Below are positions 36,106-44,590 of a stretch of DNA of 64,000 nucleotides, piece after piece. The notes beneath the pieces were generated by a model. The model was given only the letters and a program-made list of their open reading frames with translations. It did not search any database and had not been told where the DNA came from. Both the position numbers and the translations under genes were made by a program. Origin of the DNA: F0422 sp003992255 (GTDB lineage Bacteria > Bacillota > Negativicutes > Veillonellales > Veillonellaceae); assembly GCF_003992255.1 (NCBI RefSeq), contig NZ_RQVA01000006.1, positions 55,221-119,220 of the forward strand, written 5' to 3'. The stretch's first letter is position 1. The number at the start of each line of letters is the position of its first letter.

Positions 36106-37068
36106 TTATTTCATGCTGAGAATTCCAATTCCAAGAATGGCCACCACTAAGGCTACACTCCAGAATACATATACTACTTTTCGTTCACTCCAGCCACCTA
36201 ATTCGAAATGATGGTGAATCGGGCTCATTCGGAAAATACGAACTCCACGAGTTTTAAACGAAGCCACTTGTAAAATAACAGATAATGCTTCTACTACAAA
36301 CACAAAACCAATAATTATCAGTAATAATTCCGTTTTAGTGGCAATGGCCATACCTGCAAAGGCCCCACCTAAGGCTAGAGAACCAGTATCTCCCATAAAC
36401 ACTTTTGCTGGATTTGCGTTAAAATATAAAAATCCAATACAAACTGCACTTACAATCATACCAAAAAAAGTAACACTTAGGGAACCCGCTAATATACCAA
36501 CGACTGCAAAAGCTGCACTGGCAATCGCCGATGTGCCTGCTGCTAATCCATCTAAGCCATCAGTTAAATTCACCGCATTGGTAGTTCCTAAAATGATGAT
36601 AAAGGCCAGTACATAATAACCTATACCTAAATCTACTGTTACATCTGCCAATGGAATCCACAATGTAGTAGGCAGTGCGGCATACTCTACAGCAATATAG
36701 CAAAATACTACTGCTAATATAGCTTGCCCTAACAACTTTTGTTTCGCAGTAAGCCCTAGATTTCTGTGTTTGACAGCTTTGATGAAATCGTCACTAAACC
36801 CTAATACACCATGGCCTAATGTCAAGAATAATAACATCCATAATGTAACGGAGTACGGTGGTACAATACAAATCGTCAGTACCAAGGCTAGTAACATGAA
36901 TAATCCACCCATAGTAGGCGTTCCAGCTTTCGCTAAATGAGCTTGTGGCCCGTCTTCACGAATCGATTGTTGCGCTTTCAATCGCTGCAACATTGGAATT
37001 CCAATTTTACCTAATACTAATGTACTCACTAGGGCTAAGCCAAAGGCTATTGCATAGTCCATATTCAT
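36106..37068 (-). CDS. mraY: phospho-N-acetylmuramoyl-pentapeptide transferase
   Basis: Integral membrane enzyme that makes lipid I. The 320-residue protein has about ten helices, with the cytoplasmic motifs GTPTMGGL, GFSDDFIKAVKHRNLGL (catalytic Asp pair), NLTDGLDGLAAG and the C-terminal SPIHHHFEL. It follows murF by 17 nt. Confidence 0.97.
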   Translation of the reverse strand: MNMDYAIAFGLALVSTLVLGKIGIPMLQRLKAQQSIREDGPQAHLAKAGTPTMGGLFMLLALVLTICIVPPYSVTLWMLLFLTLGHGVLGFSDDFIKAVKHRNLGLTAKQKLLGQAILAVVFCYIAVEYAALPTTLWIPLADVTVDLGIGYYVLAFIIILGTTNAVNLTDGLDGLAAGTSAIASAAFAVVGILAGSLSVTFFGMIVSAVCIGFLYFNANPAKVFMGDTGSLALGGAFAGMAIATKTELLLIIIGFVFVVEALSVILQVASFKTRGVRIFRMSPIHHHFELGGWSERKVVYVFWSVALVVAILGIGILSMK

Positions 37069-37085
37069 GCTACATATCTCCTTAC

Positions 37086-38450
37086 TTATCCATGTCGTTC
37101 TTTAAAATCTTCTATAATACGTTCCATTTTTAGGCCCCGTGATCCTTTTACTAGAATCACATCGCCTGCTTGTTTTACGTCATAATACGCATTCGCTATA
37201 TCAAGATGGCTATTCCCTACATACACAAAAGGAACACCAGCCTCTTTAGCGGCAGCGGCCGCTAATTTCATCATTTCCCCAAATGTAAACACCATATCGT
37301 AGGATTCAGCACCCAGTAATTTTCCAATCTCTTTATGAGCAGATACTGAATGTTCACCTAACTCAAGCATATCGCCCAACATGGCAATCTTGCGCATGCC
37401 TTGTAACTGACCAAGCGCTCGAATTGATTCTGTCATACTATTAGGGTTTGCATTATACGCGTCATTGAGAACTGTAAAAGTTGGAAACGGTACAATTTCT
37501 TGACGCATAGGAATCCCTGGAAACTCTTGAAAGGCTTCTACAATTTCTTCTCGTGGCACACCTAAAATAGTTCCTACTGCAACTGCTGACAATGCATCAT
37601 ACACATTGTGAATCCCAATCATAGGCAAGAATATCTTCCAGGCTCCACTTTCATCATGAACTGTGAACTTAATACCTTTAGATGTATATTCCAGCGTAGC
37701 GCCTTGCACCATAGCTTCAGAATCCATACCATAAGTAAGTACTTTTGCATCTGTCACCTGTGCCATCGGAAGCACAAACGGGTCATCATGATTTAGAATA
37801 GCTACCCCTGTACTTGGCAAGGCTTCAATCAATTCTTGCTTCGCTTTTCCAATATTTTCTTGCGACCCTAATAGTTCAATATGACTAGTGCCTACATTGG
37901 TAATCACACCTATAGTTGGCTCTGCAATTTCTGCTAGTTCCGCAATTTGACCAAGTCCGCGCATCCCCATCTCAAGAACACATATATCATGATCCTCCGT
38001 CAATTGCAATAACATTTTAGGAACGCCAATTTCATTATTATAATTTTTTTCCGTTTTTAGCACTGTAAAAGCTTTCTCCAGAACAGCACTAATCATTTCT
38101 TTCGTTGTTGTCTTACCAGATGAACCTGTAATACCTATGACAGGAATTGGAAACCGTCTACGATGATAGGTCGCTAACTGTTGATATGCCAATAATGTAT
38201 CCTCTACTTCGATACATACGAGCCCTTCTATAGATTTACCAATCTTAACAATAGCACCTGTGGCACCACGCTCTTTGGCAGTCTGCAAGAAGTCATGTCC
38301 ATCAAATGTCATACCTTCTAAAGCTACAAAAAGTCCATTTTCACCAATGGTACGTGTATCCGTAGATACATCTGCAAAGGTAATCGAACTTGTTCCTGTA
38401 TACTGTCCATGTGTTGCTTCTAGCACTTCTTGCACTGTAAATTGTGCCAT
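37086..38450 (-). CDS. murF: UDP-MurNAc-tripeptide D-alanyl-D-alanine ligase
   Basis: Adds the D-Ala-D-Ala made by Ddl. The 454-residue protein has P-loop GITGSSGKTTTKEM, ENYNNEIGVPKMLL-like (here TEKNYNNEIGVPKMLLQL) and NDAYNANPNSM, the MurF C-domain signature. The murE stop and murF start are one base apart in the direction of transcription. Confidence 0.96.
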   Translation of the reverse strand: MAQFTVQEVLEATHGQYTGTSSITFADVSTDTRTIGENGLFVALEGMTFDGHDFLQTAKERGATGAIVKIGKSIEGLVCIEVEDTLLAYQQLATYHRRRFPIPVIGITGSSGKTTTKEMISAVLEKAFTVLKTEKNYNNEIGVPKMLLQLTEDHDICVLEMGMRGLGQIAELAEIAEPTIGVITNVGTSHIELLGSQENIGKAKQELIEALPSTGVAILNHDDPFVLPMAQVTDAKVLTYGMDSEAMVQGATLEYTSKGIKFTVHDESGAWKIFLPMIGIHNVYDALSAVAVGTILGVPREEIVEAFQEFPGIPMRQEIVPFPTFTVLNDAYNANPNSMTESIRALGQLQGMRKIAMLGDMLELGEHSVSAHKEIGKLLGAESYDMVFTFGEMMKLAAAAAKEAGVPFVYVGNSHLDIANAYYDVKQAGDVILVKGSRGLKMERIIEDFKERHG

Positions 38451-38451
38451 A

Positions 38452-39936
38452 TTATCTCTCCTTTAGAGCTTCTCTAGCAACTTCACGATCATCAAAATGA
38501 ATCGTTTCGTCTTTTAATATTTGATAGTCTTCATGGCCTTTACCAGCAATGATTACTACATCTCCTGCTTTTGCTTCTGCAATGGCTGCAAAAATTGCTT
38601 CTCGGCGATCTACAATAACATCATAGTCTACTCCGTCACGCAAGCCTTCTTTGACGCCTACTTCTACATCTTTCACAATTTGCACTGGATCTTCTGTTCG
38701 AGGATTATCTGAAGTAACAAATACTCGATCACCATATTGAGCCGCAATACGCCCCATAATAGGACGTTTGGTAGCATCGCGATCACCACCGCAGCCAAAG
38801 ACAACTATAATACGGTTTTCCACAATTTTCTTTGCTGTTTGCAAAATATTTTCCAATCCATCTGGCGTGTGGGCATAATCCACAACTACTGCAAAATCTT
38901 GACCTTCTTCGATAAGTTCAAAACGACCAGGCACAGCTGTGAAAGTTGCCAATCCTTTCACGATGTCATCCGTCGTCACGCCTTCATATAGAGCAGCACC
39001 TACGGCCGCTAATGTATTATATACGTTGAATAGACCTGCAATTTTTGTCTGAATTGTATAACTTTCTTCCCCGTAGGTCAATGTAAATTCAGAAGATTTG
39101 GCTGTAACACTCAAATTAGACGCATTCATAGTGCCCTTACCCTCTGTGCTATACGTAATCATTGGTGCTGTTGTTACATTTACAATCGCTTGACCATACG
39201 CATCATCTACATTAATAACAGCTCCTTTTCCTTCTTTCACTTGGTAAGAAGCGCTAACTTGCTTGAACAATGTCGCTTTTGCCGCTAGATAGTTATCAAA
39301 TGTTTTGTGAAAATCTAAATGATCTTGTGTTAAGTTTGTAAATACAGCTGTATCATATTCCACGCCTGCTGTACGGCCTAATGCCAATGCATGAGAAGAT
39401 ACTTCCATAATACAATGCGTCACACCAGCATCCACCATTTGTTGCAAAATTTGTTGCAAGTCAGCCACATCTGGCGTGGTATTGTGAATCGGATAGGATT
39501 GGTCATCGATTAAAATATGAACCGTTCCAATAACACCTACTGTATATCCTTGAGATCGTAATAGATGCGCAATAATATGAGTCGTTGTAGTTTTACCATT
39601 AGTACCTGTCACACCAATCATACGCATCTTAGAGGCTGGATAATCATAGAAAAACGGCACTGCATCTTGTAAAGCTTGTCGTGTATCTTCTACATACAAT
39701 ACTGCTACGTGAGCAGGCACGGTCACAGGTTTAGATGCAATAATTGCTACAGCACCATCTTCTACTGCCTTATCTACAAAAGTGTGTGCATCTACTGTAG
39801 CCCCCACTAAACATATGAATAAGCTGCCTTCTTGTACTGTGCGAGAGTCAGCTGTAATATGACTCACTTCTGCTGTTACTGGACCCTCTACCTTTATAGG
39901 AGACACAATTTTCACAATATCTGCTACACGTTTCAT
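38452..39936 (-). CDS. murE: UDP-MurNAc-tripeptide synthetase (meso-diaminopimelate adding)
   Basis: Adds the third residue of the stem peptide. The 494-residue protein has P-loop GVTGTNGKTTTTHI and VVDYAHTPDGLEN. The SDNPRTEDP motif is the DNPR signature of meso-diaminopimelate enzymes rather than L-Lys ones, predicting an A1gamma-type wall. The ATG at 39936 has GGAGG 7 nt upstream; six upstream codons lack a site. The ftsI/PBP gene usually between ftsL and murE is absent. Confidence 0.95.
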   Translation of the reverse strand: MKRVADIVKIVSPIKVEGPVTAEVSHITADSRTVQEGSLFICLVGATVDAHTFVDKAVEDGAVAIIASKPVTVPAHVAVLYVEDTRQALQDAVPFFYDYPASKMRMIGVTGTNGKTTTTHIIAHLLRSQGYTVGVIGTVHILIDDQSYPIHNTTPDVADLQQILQQMVDAGVTHCIMEVSSHALALGRTAGVEYDTAVFTNLTQDHLDFHKTFDNYLAAKATLFKQVSASYQVKEGKGAVINVDDAYGQAIVNVTTAPMITYSTEGKGTMNASNLSVTAKSSEFTLTYGEESYTIQTKIAGLFNVYNTLAAVGAALYEGVTTDDIVKGLATFTAVPGRFELIEEGQDFAVVVDYAHTPDGLENILQTAKKIVENRIIVVFGCGGDRDATKRPIMGRIAAQYGDRVFVTSDNPRTEDPVQIVKDVEVGVKEGLRDGVDYDVIVDRREAIFAAIAEAKAGDVVIIAGKGHEDYQILKDETIHFDDREVAREALKER

Positions 39937-39959
39937 ACCGATTCCTCCAATCATAGCGA

Positions 39960-39982
39960 AAGCAGTCCAAAAGGACTGCCTT
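39960..39982 (-). other. hairpin between ftsL and murE
   Basis: GGCAGTCC and GGACTGCT form an 8-bp stem around a short loop, followed by TTCGC on the minus strand. It has no real T tract and is probably an mRNA processing or partial termination site, occupying the place where ftsI is found in other dcw clusters. Confidence 0.4.
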
Positions 39983-39984
39983 CA

Positions 39985-40392
39985 TCATTCTCTAATATCC
40001 TTTTTCGTTGTAACCTTTCGTTCTTCCACTGTATTCTTAGTGGTATAAACGAAATTATCTGGTAATACCATGCCAAGTTTTTCTTGCGCAATTTTTTGAA
40101 TGCGCGTTGGAGATTTTAGTTCTGCTAACTCTAAATTATACTCGTAATTCGTACGATTTTCAAAAACTATTTTTTCTTGTATTTGTACAGTTTCTTTTCT
40201 TACGTTTTCTGTAACACCCGTGATAATCAAACAAATCATTCCTAATATAACACCAAAGATCAAGGTCACTACACACTCTCTCATATTCGGTGTCACATCT
40301 AAGATAAAATCAGGTGATTTGACTTTTTCTTTTCTGGCGGGTTCTACATAGGGAGCCGATTGTTCCCAATATGTAGCCTTTCGTACTAACAT
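39985..40392 (-). CDS. ftsL: FtsL-like cell division protein
   Basis: A 135-residue bitopic protein: a 37-residue cytoplasmic part, a membrane helix (about 38-60, CVVTLIFGVILGMICLIITGV), then a coiled-coil stretch (about 62-100) and SPTRIQKIAQEKLGMVLPD, the FtsL/DivIC-type end motif. The position between rsmH and murE fits FtsL. FtsL proteins diverge in sequence, so the call leans on topology, motif and context. Confidence 0.82.
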   Translation of the reverse strand: MLVRKATYWEQSAPYVEPARKEKVKSPDFILDVTPNMRECVVTLIFGVILGMICLIITGVTENVRKETVQIQEKIVFENRTNYEYNLELAELKSPTRIQKIAQEKLGMVLPDNFVYTTKNTVEERKVTTKKDIRE

Positions 40393-40406
40393 AGTATTCC
40401 TCCAAA

Positions 40407-41339
40407 CTATAATTTCACGGCTACCCTCAACTTGGCACTACGGGACCGTGGATTCTCTTCTACTTCTCGTTGACTAGGCTCTATGGCCTTATTTTTTGCT
40501 TTTACAGTTGGTACATTGTGGCACACACACATCGGCAAACTTGGTGGGCATGTACAACCTTGCGCTAACTCTTTAAATGTTTGTTTCGTAATTCTATCTT
40601 CTAAAGAATGGAACGTAATCACAGCAATTCGTCCACCCGAGTTTAGCATAGATACGGCATCTACAAATGCATCATGTAAAATTTGAAGTTCTTGATTCAC
40701 TTCAATACGCAACGCTTGGAACGTTCGTTTCGCTGGATGCGGTCCGTCTTGTCTTGCTTTGGCCGGTATAGCTCGCTTGATAATATCCACCAATTGACCA
40801 GTCGTAACAATTGGCTCCTCGGCTCTCGCTTCTACAATGAACTCTATGATACGTTTGGCCCAACGTTCTTCCCCATACTCCCAAATGATGCGATATAGTT
40901 CTTCACTAGAATACGTGTTAACTATCGTTTCCACAGTTAATACTCCACTTTGATTCATTCGCATATCTAATGGACCATCTTGCATATAGGAAAATCCTCG
41001 TTCGGCTGTATCTAATTGATGACTGGATACACCTAGATCAAAGACAAATCCATCTACTTTTTCTATACCTGCATTGAGCAAGGCTTGTTTTAAGTTAGAG
41101 AAATTAGTTTCAATTACTTTCACCTGACAGCTCAAATCTTCTAACCGTTTTGATGCTGCTTGCAATGCCGCCACGTCTTGGTCTAAACCTACAATCATAC
41201 CTTCTGCAGATAACTGTTCACCAATGGCATGGGAATGTCCTCCCCCACCCAAAGTACAATCTACATAGATTCCATCTGGTTTAATTGCCAATCCTGTTAG
41301 CGTTTCATTGAGTAACACACTCACATGATGAAAGTCCAT
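40407..41339 (-). CDS. rsmH: 16S rRNA (cytosine1402-N4)-methyltransferase
   Basis: SAM-dependent enzyme (MraW) of 310 residues. It begins HVSVLLNETLTGL, has the SAM-binding YVDCTLGGGGHS, GLDQD, DGFVFDLGVSSHQLD and RNPRSRSAKLR-type end (here NPRSRSAKLRVAV), plus a Cys-rich CTCPPSLPMCVC insert. It lies between mraZ and ftsL, 10-14 nt from each. Confidence 0.96.
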   Translation of the reverse strand: MDFHHVSVLLNETLTGLAIKPDGIYVDCTLGGGGHSHAIGEQLSAEGMIVGLDQDVAALQAASKRLEDLSCQVKVIETNFSNLKQALLNAGIEKVDGFVFDLGVSSHQLDTAERGFSYMQDGPLDMRMNQSGVLTVETIVNTYSSEELYRIIWEYGEERWAKRIIEFIVEARAEEPIVTTGQLVDIIKRAIPAKARQDGPHPAKRTFQALRIEVNQELQILHDAFVDAVSMLNSGGRIAVITFHSLEDRITKQTFKELAQGCTCPPSLPMCVCHNVPTVKAKNKAIEPSQREVEENPRSRSAKLRVAVKL

Positions 41340-41349
41340 AATCCCTCAC

Positions 41350-41787
41350 TTAAAATCCAATGTCATCTAAATCCAACTCTTCGGCTAATTCTTCAATATT
41401 GCCATAAATCTCATCATTATAGGCATCCCAACGAGCTTTATTCCATACTTCAATGCGCTCACCATTACCAACGATGATAGCATCTTTTTTTAACTCTGCA
41501 TGCTTTCTTAGATTACTTGGAATCAAGACACGACCTTGCTTATCAAACTCAAGATCTGCGGCTCCCCCTACAAAGAAACGCACAAAGGCACGTTGTGCAG
41601 ATTTATTGGAACTTTGGGCACTTAGCTTTTTGGCAATTTCTTCAAATTTTTCTTGTGTATAAATGGCTAGGGTATTATCTAAATATCTGGTAACAACACA
41701 GTTTTCACCAAGCTGTTCGCGCATTTTAGCAGGAATTATCATGCGTCCTTTACTATCAATTGTATGTGAAAATTCACCTTTAAACAT
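41350..41787 (-). CDS. mraZ: transcriptional regulator MraZ
   Basis: AbrB-type double swapped-hairpin DNA-binding protein of 145 residues that controls the dcw operon. Two repeats are seen: FSHTIDSKGRMIIPAKMREQ (about 6-25) and LEFDKQGRVLIPSNLRKHA (about 80-98), each with the DxKGR/DxQGR core. The ATG at 41787 is chosen by AAGGAGGTG upstream. Four GTGG motifs upstream (41830-41886) are its likely own operator. Confidence 0.95.
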   Translation of the reverse strand: MFKGEFSHTIDSKGRMIIPAKMREQLGENCVVTRYLDNTLAIYTQEKFEEIAKKLSAQSSNKSAQRAFVRFFVGGAADLEFDKQGRVLIPSNLRKHAELKKDAIIVGNGERIEVWNKARWDAYNDEIYGNIEELAEELDLDDIGF

Positions 41788-41829
41788 AGCAAGGACACCT
41801 CCTTTTTTATACACCTTTTTGCCCTATTA

Positions 41830-41886
41830 CCACTATATGGTAAATTCTACCACATTTCACCACTTTTAACAACAAAATAACCACTC
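41830..41886 (-). promoter_or_regulatory. MraZ operator: four phased GTGG repeats
   Basis: On the minus strand, upstream of mraZ: GAGTGG (from 41881), AAAGTGG (41860-41866), AAATGTGG (41850-41857) and ATAGTGG (41830-41836). Their GTGG cores start about 21, 10 and 20 bp apart, i.e. in helical phase. MraZ boxes are direct repeats of GTGG-containing units upstream of mraZ. Confidence 0.65.
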
Positions 41887-41920
41887 ATTTTATAGATATT
41901 TATGCAAATTTTTCTTGCAA

Positions 41921-41987
41921 TTCGTTTATAACGAACTTTTTTCTAAATAATTATATATATGTTCGTATATAAAACATAATATCGAAC
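41921..41987. promoter_or_regulatory. palindromic TTCGT/GTTCG cluster upstream of mraZ
   Basis: TTCGTTTATAACGAA (41921-41935) is a perfect 6+3+6 palindrome. Outward of it lie GTTCG (41961-41965) and CGAAC (41983-41987). The region is very AT-rich and probably contains the dcw promoter. The regulator is unknown; the half-sites recall but do not match LexA boxes of Gram-positive bacteria. The rest of the 440-bp gap holds GTGGTGGG repeats at 42005-42025 and the next terminator. Confidence 0.35.
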
Positions 41988-42140
41988 ACTTTTTACAGTA
42001 TAAAATGGTGGGGAAAAGTGGTGGGAATTTTCTGTTTTTCTTCATTTATTCTATGTACTATAAAAAATCCAGTATATTCACTTGAAAAATAGAGTATATA
42101 AGGTATTGATACACTCGTGGGAAACACACAAGAAAATACC

Positions 42141-42180
42141 ATAAAATAAAAAAGACAGGTGAATCTATGATTCACCCATC
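42141..42180 (-). terminator. terminator of the aminotransferase gene
   Basis: GATGGGTGAATC and GATTCACCTGTC form a 12-bp stem (one mismatch) with a 3-nt loop, then TTTTTTATTTTA on the minus strand. Confidence 0.88.
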
Positions 42181-42228
42181 TTTTCTTAACAGATATATGT
42201 TATATGCTATTATCCCTATTATTACGTG

Positions 42229-43473
42229 TTACAGCTGTCCAACTCGTTTCATGGCATCATATATACGTTGTGCCAATCCTGTAATTTGTCGTTTAGGAAC
42301 TGAACATACTGCCACCCGAATCCCTCTAGATACAGGAATTAAGTACACATGTTCTTTCATCAATTCCTCTGTCACTTCAGCTGGTGCATCGCTTGGTATG
42401 GTCACAAAGAAACCTCCCATATATGGCAGCATAGGAAGCCCAATCGCTTTACCTTCTTCTTCTAAAATAGCAGCACGTTCTTCTACTAACTTAGAATAAC
42501 CAAGAATTTCCTCTTCATACTGTTTCATTTTTTCTGGATCATGAACGATATTCGCCATCGTACGCATAGCTGGACGATTAATATTGGACCAAGTACCACG
42601 AGAGGTCATTTGATTGATATCAAAAAACTCTTGTGCCACTTCTGCATCAGAAGTAATCCCTAACATACAGCCCACACGTTGTCCATACATCGTGAAACCT
42701 TTAGAAATACTGTAGCAAGCTACTCCTAGTATTTCTTTAGGTAGATTTTCGAATTTCTTGAAGAAACGACGAACTTCTTCTTTTTCACCAGAAAAATCAA
42801 TATAAGCCACATCAATACCGATGATTACTTTATTCTTTCCATTAGCTACCAAATTTTTAGACATGTCTAAGACTTTATCCCAATCACTTTCACATAAAGA
42901 GAATCCTGTTGGGTTATTACCAGGTGTATTGATGATAATTAACACATTTTCCTGTATCTTAGCCAATTCTAAGGTAAGCGCTTCTAAAGCAGGGAAATTA
43001 AATTCAAACGCCTCATCAAACAAAGGATATGTCACTAATTCTCTACCATTATCTGCACAAATTTGTTTATAAGCACCCCAATGCCAATCAGCCGTGATGA
43101 CCTTATCTCCAATTTCTGTATAGTTGTGAACTAAATGATGAATACCACCTGTACCACCAGTCGTAGCAATCCCTTCGATATAGGCGTTTGGACGAGACTC
43201 ACTAAAACATTCTTGCTTACATGCCTCGATGAACTCCGGCAATCCTTCAATTGGAGCATATGCGATGTATTCATTGCGTGGCAAATTACGGAACTCATCT
43301 TCTACAACCTTTAAAAATACGATATCTCCGTTTTCATCAAGGATAGACCCGACAGTACCGATTAAAACATTTTCTTTACCATATGTTCTTGCTGCTTCTT
43401 GCGCTCGAGAGTTTGTTGCAAAGATGGCGTCATTTGCTTTTTTCCCACGCGCTTGTTTCGCTGCCATGCTCAT
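42229..43473 (-). CDS. class I/II pyridoxal-phosphate aminotransferase (aspartate/aromatic type)
   Basis: A 414-residue fold type I aminotransferase. TGGTGGIHHLVHNY is the PLP phosphate-binding start, INTPGNNPTGFSL holds the substrate-contacting Asn, GIDVAYIDFSG the Asp that pairs with the PLP nitrogen with Tyr nearby, and YSISKGFTMYGQRVG the Schiff-base Lys followed by the phosphate-binding Arg. The order resembles aspartate and aromatic transaminases; the substrate is unclear. The ATG at 43473 follows AGGAAGGTG; a second ATG two codons later is possible. It is monocistronic between terminators. Confidence 0.85.
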   Translation of the reverse strand: MSMAAKQARGKKANDAIFATNSRAQEAARTYGKENVLIGTVGSILDENGDIVFLKVVEDEFRNLPRNEYIAYAPIEGLPEFIEACKQECFSESRPNAYIEGIATTGGTGGIHHLVHNYTEIGDKVITADWHWGAYKQICADNGRELVTYPLFDEAFEFNFPALEALTLELAKIQENVLIIINTPGNNPTGFSLCESDWDKVLDMSKNLVANGKNKVIIGIDVAYIDFSGEKEEVRRFFKKFENLPKEILGVACYSISKGFTMYGQRVGCMLGITSDAEVAQEFFDINQMTSRGTWSNINRPAMRTMANIVHDPEKMKQYEEEILGYSKLVEERAAILEEEGKAIGLPMLPYMGGFFVTIPSDAPAEVTEELMKEHVYLIPVSRGIRVAVCSVPKRQITGLAQRIYDAMKRVGQL

Positions 43474-43561
43474 GTGTAACACCTTCCTAATTTATACTTA
43501 TATGTAATATCTATCTACTAGTGTACAAAAAAATTGCTTTGACTACAAGACATTGAGCTCA

Positions 43562-43591
43562 TGTATACACAATAGTTTTTACTACCTTCAA
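43562..43591 (-). promoter_or_regulatory. possible promoter of the aminotransferase gene
   Basis: TTGAAG (43586-43591), 18 bp, TATACA (43562-43567) on the minus strand, about 90 bp before the start. The rest of the gap 43474-43878 is AT-rich with only the liv terminator recognisable. Confidence 0.4.
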
Positions 43592-43742
43592 TTTCATTTA
43601 TATTTTGAAAGTATCTTCTGTATACATATCTAGCATGTAATGATATGTATATGCCATTATATAATCATTTCTCTATATTCTTATAGTAATATGTACGTTC
43701 CATTTCTCTTTGTAACAACTATATATTAAAAATATAGAAAAT

Positions 43743-43782
43743 AAAAAGCAGATACACAACCGCAATGGATCGTATATCTGCT
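43743..43782 (-). terminator. terminator of the liv operon
   Basis: AGCAGATATAC and GTGTATCTGCT pair with a 14-nt loop, followed by TTTTATTTTC on the minus strand, about 95 bp after livF. Confidence 0.8.
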
Positions 43783-43878
43783 ATCTTTATATAGTTACCT
43801 GCCAAGGTCAATTCACCAGTATTGAATCCTCTATATATCTTTTACTTTTCTAGGATATTTAAGATAAAATTTAGAGAA

Positions 43879-44589
43879 TTATTCCACTCTACCACCCAAA
43901 TACGCTTCCATCACTCTAGGGTCATGGCGAATTTCTTCTGCTGGTCCTGAAAGAACGATTTTACCTGTTTCTAATACATATGCATAGTCAGCTATTTTTA
44001 AAGCTTGACGTACGTTTTGCTCTACTAATAATACAGTCGTTCCTTCGGCACTAATCTCTTTGATAACTTCAAAGATTTCGTTCACTACCAACGGCGCCAA
44101 ACCCATGGATGGTTCATCTAGTAACAACAGTTTAGGACGAGCCATCAAAGCACGGCCGATCGCAAGCATCTGTTGTTGTCCACCAGACAAAGTACCACCT
44201 AATTGGTAGCTACGTTCGTCAAGGATAGGGAACCGTTTGAACACTTTCTTAATATCATCGTTGATTTCAGCATCCTTACGAATATAGGCGCCCATTTCTA
44301 GATTTTCGTAAACACTCATATCTTGTAATATTTGGCGCCCTTCTGGAACGAGGGAGATACCAGCTTTCACTATGTCATGTGTTTTCATGGACGTAATATC
44401 CTTACCTTCAAAAGTAATGCGACCTTCTGTTGGTTTTACTAAGCCCATAATAGAACGCATAGTTGTCGATTTACCAGCACCATTGGCACCAATCAAAGAT
44501 ACAATAGAACCTTGAGGAACTTCTAAGTTAATAGATTTTAAAGCTGTAATATGTCCATAACCAGCTACTACATTTTCAATTTTTAACAT
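43879..44589 (-). CDS. livF: branched-chain amino acid ABC transporter ATPase LivF
   Basis: One of two ATPases of the HAAT importer. The 236-residue protein has Walker A GANGAGKST, signature LSGGQQQMLAIGRAL, Walker B LLLLDEPSMGL and a His-free but LVEQN switch typical of LivF (VLLVEQNVRQAL). It lies one base after livG. Confidence 0.95.
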   Translation of the reverse strand: MLKIENVVAGYGHITALKSINLEVPQGSIVSLIGANGAGKSTTMRSIMGLVKPTEGRITFEGKDITSMKTHDIVKAGISLVPEGRQILQDMSVYENLEMGAYIRKDAEINDDIKKVFKRFPILDERSYQLGGTLSGGQQQMLAIGRALMARPKLLLLDEPSMGLAPLVVNEIFEVIKEISAEGTTVLLVEQNVRQALKIADYAYVLETGKIVLSGPAEEIRHDPRVMEAYLGGRVE

Positions 44590-44590
44590 A

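Noticed and set aside
41961..41987. LexA box
   Set aside because: GTTCG and CGAAC lie in the wrong order and spacing for the CGAAC-N4-GTTCG consensus.
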